A stretch of DNA of 64,000 nt. Source: Spartobacteria bacterium. GTDB taxonomy: Bacteria > Verrucomicrobiota > Verrucomicrobiia > Chthoniobacterales > UBA10450. A program made the position numbers and the translations under genes. The first letter of the stretch is position 1; every line of letters begins with the position of its first letter. Shown piece after piece: positions 8,268 to 16,490 of this stretch. Below the pieces are notes generated by a model, which was not told the DNA's origin, did not search any database, and saw nothing but the letters and a program-made list of their open reading frames with translations. The stretch covers positions 1 through 64,000 of the forward strand of contig JAJPGZ010000009.1 in NCBI GenBank assembly GCA_021325495.1, given 5' to 3'.

Positions 8268-9893
8268 TTACGTTTGAATGACGCCGGTGTGGAAATGCGC
8301 GTGGGCCGCTGGTCGCGTGACGTAGCCTAACAAACGCACGAGCACATCGCGCGTTTCGTGCGGTTGAATGATGGCGTCGACCCAGCCGCGCGCGGCGCCG
8401 TAGCGAATGTCGGTCTGCTCTTCGTAATTGGCTTTCACCTGCATGCGCAATTCTTCCAGTTCCTCGGCGCTGGCTTTGCCGTCGCGTTCGCGCGCCTTTT
8501 TCAAAACGGAAAAGACGGTGTCGGACGCTTGGGCCGCGCCCATGACGGCGTAACGCGCATTCGGCCACGCAATGATGAAGCGCGGATCGTAAGCCTTGCC
8601 GCAGAGCGCGTAGTTGCCGGCGCCGAACGAACCGCCGATGACGACGGTGATTTTCGGGACGGTTGAATTGCTGACCGCGCTCACGAGTTTTGCGCCGCTG
8701 CGAATGATGCCGCTTTGTTCGGCATCTTTGCCGACCATGAAGCCGGTGACGTCCTGGAAAAAAATAATCGGGATGCCGGTTTGATTGCAGTCGAGAATGA
8801 AGCGCGCGGCTTTGTCGGCGCTGTCGGAATAAATGACGCCGCCCATTTGGATGCCTTCTTTTTTCGTGCGCACGGGCAGACGTTGATTCGCAACAATGCC
8901 GACGGCGCGACCGCCGATGCGCGCGTAAGTTGTGAGAAGCGTTTTGCCGTAATCGGCTTTGTATTCGTCGGCAGATTTTTTATCGATGATCGTGCCGAGA
9001 ACGTCGCGTACGTCGTATTGTTTTTGGCCGTCAAGACTAACGAGATCGTAAATCTTCTCGCCGTCGCTCGCCGGTTTCGGCATTTGATTGTCGATCTTAG
9101 TAGTTGTCGATCCTGCTTCGGGCAAAACCGAGACTAACGAGCGCAGACGTTTCAAACATGACGCGTCATCCTTTTCGTAAAAATCGACCGTGCCGCTCAC
9201 TTCCGCGTGCATTTTCGCGCCGCCGAGCTCTTCCTGTTCGACGATTTGTCCGATGGCGGCCTTGACTAACGACGGCCCGGCAAGATAAAGACCGCTGCCT
9301 TCGGTCATCAGAATTTTATCGCACAAGACCGGCAGATACGCGCCGCCCGCGACGCAATTGCCCATGATGGCAGCGAATTGCGGAATGCCCGCAGCGGAAA
9401 TGACTGAGTTGTTGCGGAAGATGCGACCGAAGTCGTCTTCGTCCGGAAAAATTTCATCCTGCAACGGCAGAAACACGCCGGCCGAATCGACGAGATAAAT
9501 CAGCGGCAGGTTGCATTCGAAGGCGATGCGTTGCGCGCGTAAAAGCTTTTTCACGGTTGCAGGAAAGAACGCGCCCGCTTTCACGCTCGCGTCGTTAGCG
9601 ACTATCATGCACGGAACGCCGGCGACAGTTCCGATGCCGGCAACCGTTCCCGCGGCCGCGATGTTTCCCCACTCGGAATACATCTTGTAAGCCGCCCACA
9701 ATCCGACTTCAAAAAAATCGTCCGGTTTATCGAGCAAACGCGCGATGCGTTCGCGCGCGGGAAGTCGGCCTAACTTTCGTTGACGATCGAGACCGGCTTT
9801 GCCGCCGCCTTCACGCAATTGCGCTTCTTCGCGCAAAATTTCGGCGCAACGTTCGCGCAATGTCTCAGGAGTAGATGTCGATCTTGCGTGCAT
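8268..9893 (-). CDS. Acyl-CoA carboxylase, carboxyltransferase (beta) subunit, MccB-like
   Basis: Transfers a carboxyl group from carboxybiotin to an acyl-CoA. The 541-residue length fits the two-domain carboxyltransferase. An N-terminal half has the biotin-site region GNCVAGGAYLPVLCDK, and a C-terminal half has the GGSFGAGNYALCGKAYDPRF and WPNARYAVMGAAQA signatures of methylcrotonyl-CoA carboxylase beta subunits and relatives. The biotin-carrying alpha subunit is not in the window. Its ATG (9893) directly abuts the stop of the small membrane gene upstream. The first ten codons (MHARSTSTPETL) are nearly identical to those of that upstream gene and contain a repeat copy. Substrate preference is inferred from the enoyl-CoA hydratase neighbour only. 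Confidence 0.92.
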   Translation of the reverse strand: MHARSTSTPETLRERCAEILREEAQLREGGGKAGLDRQRKLGRLPARERIARLLDKPDDFFEVGLWAAYKMYSEWGNIAAAGTVAGIGTVAGVPCMIVANDASVKAGAFFPATVKKLLRAQRIAFECNLPLIYLVDSAGVFLPLQDEIFPDEDDFGRIFRNNSVISAAGIPQFAAIMGNCVAGGAYLPVLCDKILMTEGSGLYLAGPSLVKAAIGQIVEQEELGGAKMHAEVSGTVDFYEKDDASCLKRLRSLVSVLPEAGSTTTKIDNQMPKPASDGEKIYDLVSLDGQKQYDVRDVLGTIIDKKSADEYKADYGKTLLTTYARIGGRAVGIVANQRLPVRTKKEGIQMGGVIYSDSADKAARFILDCNQTGIPIIFFQDVTGFMVGKDAEQSGIIRSGAKLVSAVSNSTVPKITVVIGGSFGAGNYALCGKAYDPRFIIAWPNARYAVMGAAQASDTVFSVLKKARERDGKASAEELEELRMQVKANYEEQTDIRYGAARGWVDAIIQPHETRDVLVRLLGYVTRPAAHAHFHTGVIQT

Positions 9894-10211
9894 CTATGGT
9901 GCGAACCCCCTGAATTTCCAGATTAGAATGGTTGCAGCATCCAATGCTGCTGGAACGAGCGCGATCGGCGCGAATAGCAGAAACCACCAACAGCGCCTTA
10001 ATCGAAAATGCTCGCAAACAAGTGCGATCGCGGCCGCGGAAATAAAAACTAATCCGACCGCGAAATGCGCCGTTGCTAGATTGATTGGAACAGACGCAAC
10101 CGGAATGATCAACGGTACGATCGCCGCGACGACAGCGAGAATTCCAAAGACGACAGAACAGCGGCGGCGTCCCAGTAACGTCTCAGGAGAAGATGTCGAT
10201 CTTGCGTGCAT
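9894..10211 (-). CDS. Small membrane protein, 105 aa
   Basis: Three or four hydrophobic segments (about residues 20-40, 48-67 and 75-97) make this a small integral membrane protein. The family is not recognised. The N-terminus MHARSTSSPETLLGRRR is nearly the same as that of the carboxyltransferase directly downstream. The shared DNA block runs about 30 nt and includes a repeat copy, which suggests that a small start-region cassette was duplicated. The stop codon (9894-9896) directly adjoins the downstream start. Codon use resembles its neighbours, but the real start could lie further inside, before the first helix. Confidence 0.65.
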   Translation of the reverse strand: MHARSTSSPETLLGRRRCSVVFGILAVVAAIVPLIIPVASVPINLATAHFAVGLVFISAAAIALVCEHFRLRRCWWFLLFAPIALVPAALDAATILIWKFRGFAP

Positions 10212-10229
10212 GCGCGGAATTGCGCCGCA

Positions 10230-10532
10230 CTAAAACGCGTCGGCTTCGGAACGATAACCGGAGTCGTCGCGAATAGAACGCAAACGCTTACGCTGAACGC
10301 GATCCGATTCCGGACGATTGATCTGCTCGAGCGCGAGTTTAACGAAGAACGGGACAGCGGCGAGCGCGCCGACAGAAACGAGCGCGATGGCGGCGACGTT
10401 GCGCGCGGGACGCTTAATGCGATCGGCGAGAAGCATTCCGATTCCCAAACCGATAGCGGTGCGGGTAAGCGTGAGCATGCTCTCAAAGGCGAGCGGCTCC
10501 GGAGTTTTTGGCATGGATATCAAAGCACACAT
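10230..10532 (-). CDS. Small hypothetical membrane protein, 100 aa
   Basis: A protein with two hydrophobic helices (about residues 25-37, GIGMLLADRI, and 45-66, VAAIALVSVGALAAVPFFV) and a basic, charged C-terminal tail. The family is unknown to me. The start may be Met1 or Met7 (MPKTPEP, 10514). It is probably co-transcribed with the small membrane gene downstream (18 nt away) and is divergent from manC. Overlapping plus-strand frames are possible, but the membrane helices favour this strand. Confidence 0.5.
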   Translation of the reverse strand: MCALISMPKTPEPLAFESMLTLTRTAIGLGIGMLLADRIKRPARNVAAIALVSVGALAAVPFFVKLALEQINRPESDRVQRKRLRSIRDDSGYRSEADAF

Positions 10533-10616
10533 CGCCTACGCTAAGCGCCTCGTTTTGCAAGAGAGAAAATCGGACGTAATCGTCGCGCTCTGCGCCAAAG
10601 CGTAGCTTAGATCGAC

Positions 10617-11672
10617 ATGTCGCAACCACTTTACGCGCTCGTTCTTGCCGGCGGCAGCGGCGAACGTTTCTGGCCGTTGAGCCGCAAGGCGCGTCCGAAA
10701 CAGTTGCTCAAACTCGTGTCGGCGAAAACGCTGCTCGAAGAAACGCTCGCGCGCATCGACGGCCTCGTTCCGCGCGAACGCATTCTCATCCTAACGAACG
10801 TCGAGCAGGAAAAATCTGTGCGCGAGTTGCTCAAGAATTTTCCGCGCGAGAACATTATCGCCGAGCCGGCGAAACGCGACACCGCGGCGGCGATCGCGCT
10901 CGGCACTGGTTGGGTCGCGATGCGCGATCACGCGGCGACGATGATTGTTCTGCCAGCCGATCACGTGATCAAAGATGCGGCGGCATTTCAGGAGACGATG
11001 AAACTCGCGGCCACGACCGCAGAGGAAACCGGCGGACTGGTCACGATCGGCGTCAAACCAACGTGGGCCTGTCCGGGATTTGGTTACATCGAACTCGGCG
11101 AAGCGATGAAGAAAAAGGGCGTGTATCGTGTCGTGCGTTTTCGCGAAAAACCGAATGTCGATCTTGCAGAGTCATTCGTGCGGAGTGGAAATTTTCGCTG
11201 GAACTCGGGCATGTTCGTTTGGTCGGTGCCGACGTTGCTAAGCGAATTCAATCGGCACGCGCCGAAGCTGGCCGATTTCATTTCGCAACTGCGGGCCGAA
11301 GGAAACTTCGAAAAAAGTTTACGCGAGCGATTCAACAAGCTCCCGCGCATTTCGTTCGATTACACGATCATGGAAAAAGCGGACCGCGTCTTCGCAGTCG
11401 AAGCCGGTTTTGATTGGGACGATGTCGGAAGCTGGAGCGCGGTCGCGAAATATTTTCAGCAGGACGAACACGGGAACGCGTCCAATCGCGAGACGACGAT
11501 GAGCGATTCGACTAACAACATTGTCTTCAGTGACGACGGCGCAAAGATCGCGCTGCTCGGCGTGCACAATCTCATTGTCGTGCGCACGGGCGATGCGCTG
11601 CTCGTTTGTCATCGGCATCAGGCGGAAAAGATCAAGCACCTGGTCGGAAAATTGCCGCCGGAATTGCAGTGA
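10617..11672 (+). CDS. manC: Mannose-1-phosphate guanylyltransferase
   Basis: Makes GDP-mannose from mannose-1-phosphate and GTP for surface polysaccharides. The 351-residue protein carries the nucleotidyltransferase signature LAGGSGERFWPLSRKARPKQ (residues ~10-29), the VLPADHVI motif near 115 and the FDWDDVGSW motif near 268. It is the short form without the phosphomannose-isomerase domain. The start codon uses the last base of a one-mismatch repeat copy (10608-10617, TAGATCGACA). The stop overlaps the next gene's GTG as GTGA, which suggests translational coupling to ruvX. Another copy inside the gene is read as NVDLA. Confidence 0.93.
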   Translation: MSQPLYALVLAGGSGERFWPLSRKARPKQLLKLVSAKTLLEETLARIDGLVPRERILILTNVEQEKSVRELLKNFPRENIIAEPAKRDTAAAIALGTGWVAMRDHAATMIVLPADHVIKDAAAFQETMKLAATTAEETGGLVTIGVKPTWACPGFGYIELGEAMKKKGVYRVVRFREKPNVDLAESFVRSGNFRWNSGMFVWSVPTLLSEFNRHAPKLADFISQLRAEGNFEKSLRERFNKLPRISFDYTIMEKADRVFAVEAGFDWDDVGSWSAVAKYFQQDEHGNASNRETTMSDSTNNIVFSDDGAKIALLGVHNLIVVRTGDALLVCHRHQAEKIKHLVGKLPPELQ

Positions 11673-12094
11673 ATCCGGTTCTCGGCGTCGATTACGGTCG
11701 CGCGCGTATTGGTCTCGCGATCTCGGACGAGCTGCGCATGCTGGCCCATCCGCTTGAGACCGTCGCCGCTGGAAAGGATGCGATCGCGCGCATTGTCGAT
11801 CTTGTGAAGCAGCGCAAGATCGACATCGTCGTTGTCGGCATTCCGAAAAATATGAGTGGAACGCTTGGAGCCGCGGCGGAAGAAGCGCAGAAGTTTACCG
11901 AACAATTACGCGCGAAAGTTGGTTGCGAAGTTGTGACGTGGGACGAACGCCTAACGACCGTCGCGGCCGAACGCGCGCTGCGCGACGCCGGAAAGAAAAC
12001 GCGCGAAACGCGCGGGTATGTCGATCAAGTCGCGGCGCAAATGATCCTGCAGGCGTTTTTGGATCGGGAACAATGTCGCGACGTTACAAGTTGA
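11669..12094 (+). CDS. ruvX: Putative pre-16S rRNA nuclease / Holliday junction resolvase-like protein
   Basis: YqgF/RuvX family, an RNase H-fold nuclease thought to process the 5' end of pre-16S rRNA. The 141-residue form from GTG at 11669 has the first catalytic Asp in LGVDYGRARIGLA, the VVVGIPKNMSGT loop and the second acidic site in TWDERLTT, with the last Asp in GYVDQVAA. The longer frame upstream lies inside manC and is rejected. The GTG overlaps the manC stop as GTGA, and the 3' end overlaps truA by 22 nt. Two facing repeat copies (11794-11803 and 11816-11825) lie in the middle of the gene. Confidence 0.92.
   Translation: MNPVLGVDYGRARIGLAISDELRMLAHPLETVAAGKDAIARIVDLVKQRKIDIVVVGIPKNMSGTLGAAAEEAQKFTEQLRAKVGCEVVTWDERLTTVAAERALRDAGKKTRETRGYVDQVAAQMILQAFLDREQCRDVTS
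11794..11825. repeat. Inverted pair of AAGATCGACA repeats inside ruvX
   Basis: TGTCGATCTT at 11794-11803 and AAGATCGACA at 11816-11825 face each other across 12 nt. With the adjoining G and C they could form an 11-bp stem. They are read in frame as IVDLVKQRKIDI. A similar pair exists at 47733-47764 but with the arms in the opposite order. Elsewhere, close pairs are direct. Confidence 0.85.
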
Positions 12095-12810
12095 TCGTCG
12101 CTTATGACGGCGCGCCGTTTTCCGGCTGGCAAAGTCAACCGGACAACAACGCGATTCAGGACCATCTCGAGCGCGCGATTCACAAAATCGGCGGTGAACG
12201 CGCGCGGGTACAAGGCGCTGGGCGCACCGACGCGGGCGTGCACGCGCTCGCGCAATGCGCACATGTCGATCTTGCGAAAGATCTCACGCCGGCGCGCTGG
12301 TTGCGTGCGATGAATGCGATATTGCCGCCGATGATTCGCGTGATGCGATGCACAAACGTCGCGCCATCATTCCACGCGCGTTTTTCAGCGAAGGGAAAAA
12401 TCTATCGTTACCGAATTTGGAATGGCGAAGCCTTGCCGCCGCACGAGCTCGGACGCGCGTGGCACATCGCGCAAAAGTTAGATGTCGATCTTATGAAAGA
12501 ATCGGCGCGCGCGTTTGAGGGCGAACATGATTTTGCCGCATTCGCGGCGAATCGCGGCAAACTCGAAAAAGATACGCGGCGAAAAATGGAAACGATGACC
12601 CTGCGCCGGCGCGGAGAGTTAATCGAGATCGAATTCCACGGCGCCGGCTTTCTATATAAGATGGCGCGCATGTTGACCGGCGCGATGGTCGATTGCGGTT
12701 TAAAGAAAATGGCGATTGTCGATCTTCGCGAACGATTGCGCGGAACAAAACCGCGTGCGCGAACGACCGCGCCAGCGTGCGGTTTGTTTCTGGTGCGGGT
12801 GCGATATTAA
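12073..12810 (+). CDS. truA: tRNA pseudouridine(38-40) synthase
   Basis: Isomerises uridines 38-40 in the anticodon stem-loop of tRNAs. The start at 12073 gives MSRRYKLIVAYDGAPFSGWQ, matching the TruA N-terminus, and the catalytic Asp lies in GAGRTDAGVHA (~residues 50-60). The FHARFSAKGKIYRYRI and FLYKMARMLTGAM segments are also typical. At 245 residues the length is normal. The open frame extends further upstream inside ruvX, but that part is not TruA-like. It is the last gene of manC-ruvX-truA, with a 22-nt overlap onto ruvX. Three repeat copies lie in the gene (12264, 12483, 12717), two of them read as VDL. Confidence 0.95.
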   Translation: MSRRYKLIVAYDGAPFSGWQSQPDNNAIQDHLERAIHKIGGERARVQGAGRTDAGVHALAQCAHVDLAKDLTPARWLRAMNAILPPMIRVMRCTNVAPSFHARFSAKGKIYRYRIWNGEALPPHELGRAWHIAQKLDVDLMKESARAFEGEHDFAAFAANRGKLEKDTRRKMETMTLRRRGELIEIEFHGAGFLYKMARMLTGAMVDCGLKKMAIVDLRERLRGTKPRARTTAPACGLFLVRVRY

Positions 12811-12912
12811 TCTGGGCGTGCGCGGCACCGAGGCTGCTTGAAGAAGCAATAAGTCGCGACGCACGGTTAGGCGACTCGGAATGGCAGAGTACCTGCTTTT
12901 CTCATAATTATA

Positions 12913-15900
12913 ATGGGCCACTCCGAGGATCTGCTGGGCGCTAACGCGTATGAAGAGGGGCGTTTCGCCGGTTTGAGGCGAGCGCGCGCGTGGCTTTTCA
13001 GCCAAAAACATTTTCATTTTAAGTTGCTCTCCGGCACGGCCGCGGGAGTCGGAGTCATTATTCTCCTGGCCGGGATTTTCCTGTTCGTCACAATTCGAAA
13101 TCACCTCCAGGACGCGATGCGCTCACACACGATCGAGGTGATGCGATTGAGCAGCCTGCTCGAAAACGACATTGCATCGCTGGAAGCCGGACATCGCGGT
13201 TTTCTTCTCACCGGCGATAAGACGTATCTGGAAGCTTTCGATCGGCAGCGCAACTCGATCGAGCAACGTCTCGACGATTTGACGTCGCAGATCCTGAACG
13301 CGCCAAAGCAACGCAAGCGCATCATCAAAGTTAAAGAGGTCGTGCAAAACTGGCTCGACACCGTGGCGCTGCCGGAAATCAAGCAGCGACAGGCGCTGGC
13401 GACCGGACCGGCGCCATTAGGAAATTCGCAACTCGATCAGGCGCGCGCCATCCTCCAGGAGATCCAGGATGAAGAGCAGATCAGCTTGAACCAGCGCGTG
13501 GTGGCGCAGGAATGGGCTGCGCAATCGACGCAGATTCTCGATTTCCTCCCGAAACTCGAGCGCGCGATTTTAGAAATGGAAAAGGAAAAGCGCGGGTTCC
13601 TCCTCACCGGCGACAATGCTTTCGCCGAAGGATATCGCCGCGCGGTGGCGGATTTTTATACTTACAATGGGTACTTGTCGATCTTGATTGCGAATGCGCC
13701 GAGCCAGGCGGAAGCGCTCGCGAACATTCGCGCGGACGTCGAACGTTGGATCAACAGCGCAGCGAATCCGGAGATCGAAGCCAAGCGCAGCAACAAAGAC
13801 GTCGCCGCCGTCACGACCAAGACAAACAGCGATGCGCTCATCACGGAGATTCGCAATCGCCTCGGAGCTTTCGAAGCGGCCCAACTGAGCAGCTACGAAC
13901 TGCGCACCACCGCCGCCAGACGCGAACGCGTGATCAAAACCTGCGTGCTCGGTGCGCTCGCGTTGCTCGGCGTCGGACTACTTGTCGTTTCGAACAGCTA
14001 CAGCCTCACGCTCGTGCGGCGGCAATTGGAAAAACTCGAAGGCGTCGAATCGCGCATCCGCTCGATTATCCAAAACATTCTCGATGGCATGATCACGCTG
14101 GACGAGAACGGCGTCGTATTCTCGATCAATCCGGCCGCGGAAAAAATGTTCGGTTACACCGAGAAAGATCTCGTCGGTTACAAACTGACGAAGCTCGTTC
14201 CGAAATGGTACGGACATGAAGCCGATGGCAACCCGGTGCCGTGTTCGTGGCCCGAATTGGCCAAGCGCACCGGCAACATGACGCTCGCGGTCGGTCGCAC
14301 GCGCAAGCTCGTCAGTTTCCCGATCGAGATGTCGCTCAGCGAAATGCAGGTTGACAGCCAGAAGCTGTATGTCGCGATGGTCCGCGATGTCACCGAGCAA
14401 AAACGTTTCGAAAAAGAAATCGCCGCCGAAAAAGAAAGTCTTGCCGTCACTCTGCGGTCCATCGGAGACGGCGTTATCACGACCGACGTGCAGGGCCGCG
14501 TCATCATGTTGAACAACGAAGCCGAGCGCCTAACCGGTTGGTCTTCGGCCGAAGCGGTCGGGCAACCGCTCAAGGAAGTCTTCAACGTCGCTCTCGATGT
14601 CGCCGCGCAAGCGCGCGCGCAACAGAGCGGCTATCGCAACGAGGCGCAATCGATCCTTCTCAGTCTCCCGGAAAACGCCACGCTCAATTCGCGCGACGGT
14701 AACGAATACGTCATCGAACAAGTCGCCTCCCCCATTCGCGACAACAAGAACGACGTTGTCGGCGTCGTGCTCGTCTTCCGCGACATCACCGAGCGTCAAC
14801 GTAATGAAGCCGAGCGACGCAAAGCCGAGACCCTGGAACAACTCGGCCTGCTCGCCGGCGGCATTGCGCACGACTTCAACAACCTTCTCACCGCCATCAT
14901 CGGCAACATTTCCCTCGCGTCGCTCCTACTTCCGCCCGACGACGAAATGGCGACTCGTTTGGTCGATGCGAAAAACGCGTCGATGCGCGCGCGCGATCTC
15001 GCCCAACAACTTCTCACCTTCGCCCGCGGCGGCGCGCCCATTAAAAAGACCGCGTCGATCGGCAAACTTATTCAGGACACGGTCAGCTTCTCGTTGCGCG
15101 GCAGTCACAGTCGCAGCGAATTTTCTTTCGGCGCGGATTTGTGGCCGGCGGAAATCGATCCGGGCCAGATCAGTCAGGTCATCGCGAACCTTGTCGTTAA
15201 CGCCGACCAAGCGATGCCGAACGGCGGCACCTTGCGCGTCACTTGCGACAATTACACCCACGACGGAGATGCGATTGTCGATCTTCCACCAGGTGAGTAC
15301 ATCCGCATCGCCATTCGCGACGAAGGCGTCGGCATTCCGGAAGATTATCTCAAGCGCATCTTCGATCCGTACTTCACCACCAAACCGAAAGGCACCGGCC
15401 TCGGCCTCGCCACCACTTATTCCATCGTCAAAAATCACAACGGCCTCATCACGGTTGACTCCGAATTGCATCGCGGTTCGGTCTTCACCGTCTTTTTGCC
15501 CGCGGCCGTACATGTCGATCTTCCGGTCGCGGAATCGACGTTGCCGATGAATCAAACGATCACCGGGACCGGTCGCGTGCTCGTGGTCGATGACGAAGAA
15601 GCGATCCGCGCGCTCGTCGATTTCACCTTGTCGCATCTCGGCTACGAAGTGAGCCAGGCTGCGACCGCGCTCGATGGCGTGAACACGTATCGCGAAAGAC
15701 TTGAAGCGGGCGAACGATTTGACGCCGTCATTCTCGATCTCACGCTGCCTGGCGGAATGGGTGGCAAGGAAGCGCTCAAGAAACTTATCGAAATCGATCC
15801 GACAGTGAACGCGATTGTCTCGAGCGGTTACGCCACGGACGCGACCATGAGCCGTTATCAGGATTTCGGTTTCCGCGGCGTGATCGCGAAACCGTACGAA

Positions 15901-16005
15901 GCAGCCGAGCTCGGAAAAATTGTGCACGACGTGATCGAATCCAGCCACGTCAATTTCACGACCGACCATTACGATGGCGGCCGGCTCGCCACGCGCGTGG
16001 CGTAA
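12913..16005 (+). CDS. Hybrid sensor histidine kinase with CHASE3-like, PAS and receiver domains
   Basis: A 1030-residue membrane sensor. Order: transmembrane helix (~36-58); two related CHASE3-like helical sensor blocks (~65-170 and ~200-310), each with a RGFLLTGD motif; a second helix (~340-362); two PAS domains (~375-500 and ~508-630); then a HisKA domain with the phosphorylated His at ~653 in GGIAHDFNNLL. The GHKL ATPase domain (FDPYFTTKPKGTGLGLATTY) follows, and a receiver ends the protein with the phospho-acceptor Asp ~941 in VILDLTLPGG. It can phosphorylate its own receiver, and the output partner is not in view. A TATAAT sequence overlaps the chosen ATG; it is the only start before the first helix that I can see. 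The signal is unknown. Confidence 0.93.
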   Translation: MGHSEDLLGANAYEEGRFAGLRRARAWLFSQKHFHFKLLSGTAAGVGVIILLAGIFLFVTIRNHLQDAMRSHTIEVMRLSSLLENDIASLEAGHRGFLLTGDKTYLEAFDRQRNSIEQRLDDLTSQILNAPKQRKRIIKVKEVVQNWLDTVALPEIKQRQALATGPAPLGNSQLDQARAILQEIQDEEQISLNQRVVAQEWAAQSTQILDFLPKLERAILEMEKEKRGFLLTGDNAFAEGYRRAVADFYTYNGYLSILIANAPSQAEALANIRADVERWINSAANPEIEAKRSNKDVAAVTTKTNSDALITEIRNRLGAFEAAQLSSYELRTTAARRERVIKTCVLGALALLGVGLLVVSNSYSLTLVRRQLEKLEGVESRIRSIIQNILDGMITLDENGVVFSINPAAEKMFGYTEKDLVGYKLTKLVPKWYGHEADGNPVPCSWPELAKRTGNMTLAVGRTRKLVSFPIEMSLSEMQVDSQKLYVAMVRDVTEQKRFEKEIAAEKESLAVTLRSIGDGVITTDVQGRVIMLNNEAERLTGWSSAEAVGQPLKEVFNVALDVAAQARAQQSGYRNEAQSILLSLPENATLNSRDGNEYVIEQVASPIRDNKNDVVGVVLVFRDITERQRNEAERRKAETLEQLGLLAGGIAHDFNNLLTAIIGNISLASLLLPPDDEMATRLVDAKNASMRARDLAQQLLTFARGGAPIKKTASIGKLIQDTVSFSLRGSHSRSEFSFGADLWPAEIDPGQISQVIANLVVNADQAMPNGGTLRVTCDNYTHDGDAIVDLPPGEYIRIAIRDEGVGIPEDYLKRIFDPYFTTKPKGTGLGLATTYSIVKNHNGLITVDSELHRGSVFTVFLPAAVHVDLPVAESTLPMNQTITGTGRVLVVDDEEAIRALVDFTLSHLGYEVSQAATALDGVNTYRERLEAGERFDAVILDLTLPGGMGGKEALKKLIEIDPTVNAIVSSGYATDATMSRYQDFGFRGVIAKPYEAAELGKIVHDVIESSHVNFTTDHYDGGRLATRVA

Positions 16006-16006
16006 T

Positions 16007-16031
16007 TGTCGATCTTGCGATTGTCGATCTA
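16007..16031. repeat. Direct pair of TGTCGATCTT repeats, 15-bp spacing, between genes
   Basis: Copies at 16007-16016 (exact) and 16022-16031 (last base A in place of T) lie in the 23-nt gap between the convergent sensor kinase and GNAT genes. They point the same way, so they do not form a hairpin. Confidence 0.85.
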
Positions 16032-16490
16032 ATCCGCAGCCGCGGCCAACGTCTTCACATAACGGTAGCCGGTTTTTTCATAGCCGACGCTTTCGTAAAA
16101 CGCGTGCGCGTCTTTGCGCCGCAAATGAGTCTGCACCGCGATGCGACGAATATTTCGTTGCGCAAAATCATTCTCCGCCGCGGCGACTAATTTTTTCCCA
16201 ACGCCAGTTCCGCGTTCACTGTTAGAAACAATGAGTGCGAGAATGCGTCCGCCCGGATCGTTGTGTTCGTAGCTGAAGTGCGTGAAGGTGCCGATCATTC
16301 CGCAAATTTTTCCGGCCTTCACCGCAACGAATGTTCGATAGCACGGGTCTTGCGCGATTGCCTCAAGCCGCATCTGCATTTCCGAAACGCGCGTCTCGTA
16401 ACCGAGCTCGCCCATTAATCGCGCCAGCGTTTCCGCATCGGCCGCTTCCGCCAGACGAATCGTAAGATCGACATGTTGCTCGTTAGGCAT
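16029..16490 (-). CDS. GNAT family N-acetyltransferase
   Basis: A 153-residue acetyl-CoA-dependent acyltransferase. Start at 16490 gives [20 protein letters not shown]. The acetyl-CoA loop is [20 protein letters not shown] (motif A, R-x-x-G-x-G/A type), followed by [16 protein letters not shown], a typical C-terminal motif. The substrate is unknown. It overlaps the end of cysNC by 8 nt and is probably the third gene of the cys operon. The longer frame upstream is a shadow of cysNC. Confidence 0.9.
   Translation of the reverse strand: MPNEQHVDLTIRLAEAADAETLARLMGELGYETRVSEMQMRLEAIAQDPCYRTFVAVKAGKICGMIGTFTHFSYEHNDPGGRILALIVSNSERGTGVGKKLVAAAENDFAQRNIRRIAVQTHLRRKDAHAFYESVGYEKTGYRYVKTLAAAAD

Noticed and set aside
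12909-12914. TATAAT as the promoter of the sensor kinase.
   Set aside because: It overlaps the only start codon located before the first membrane helix, and no -35 element sits at the right distance.
16007-16031. Repeat pairs as transcription terminators.
   Set aside because: The two copies point the same way and cannot pair, and no T-run follows.
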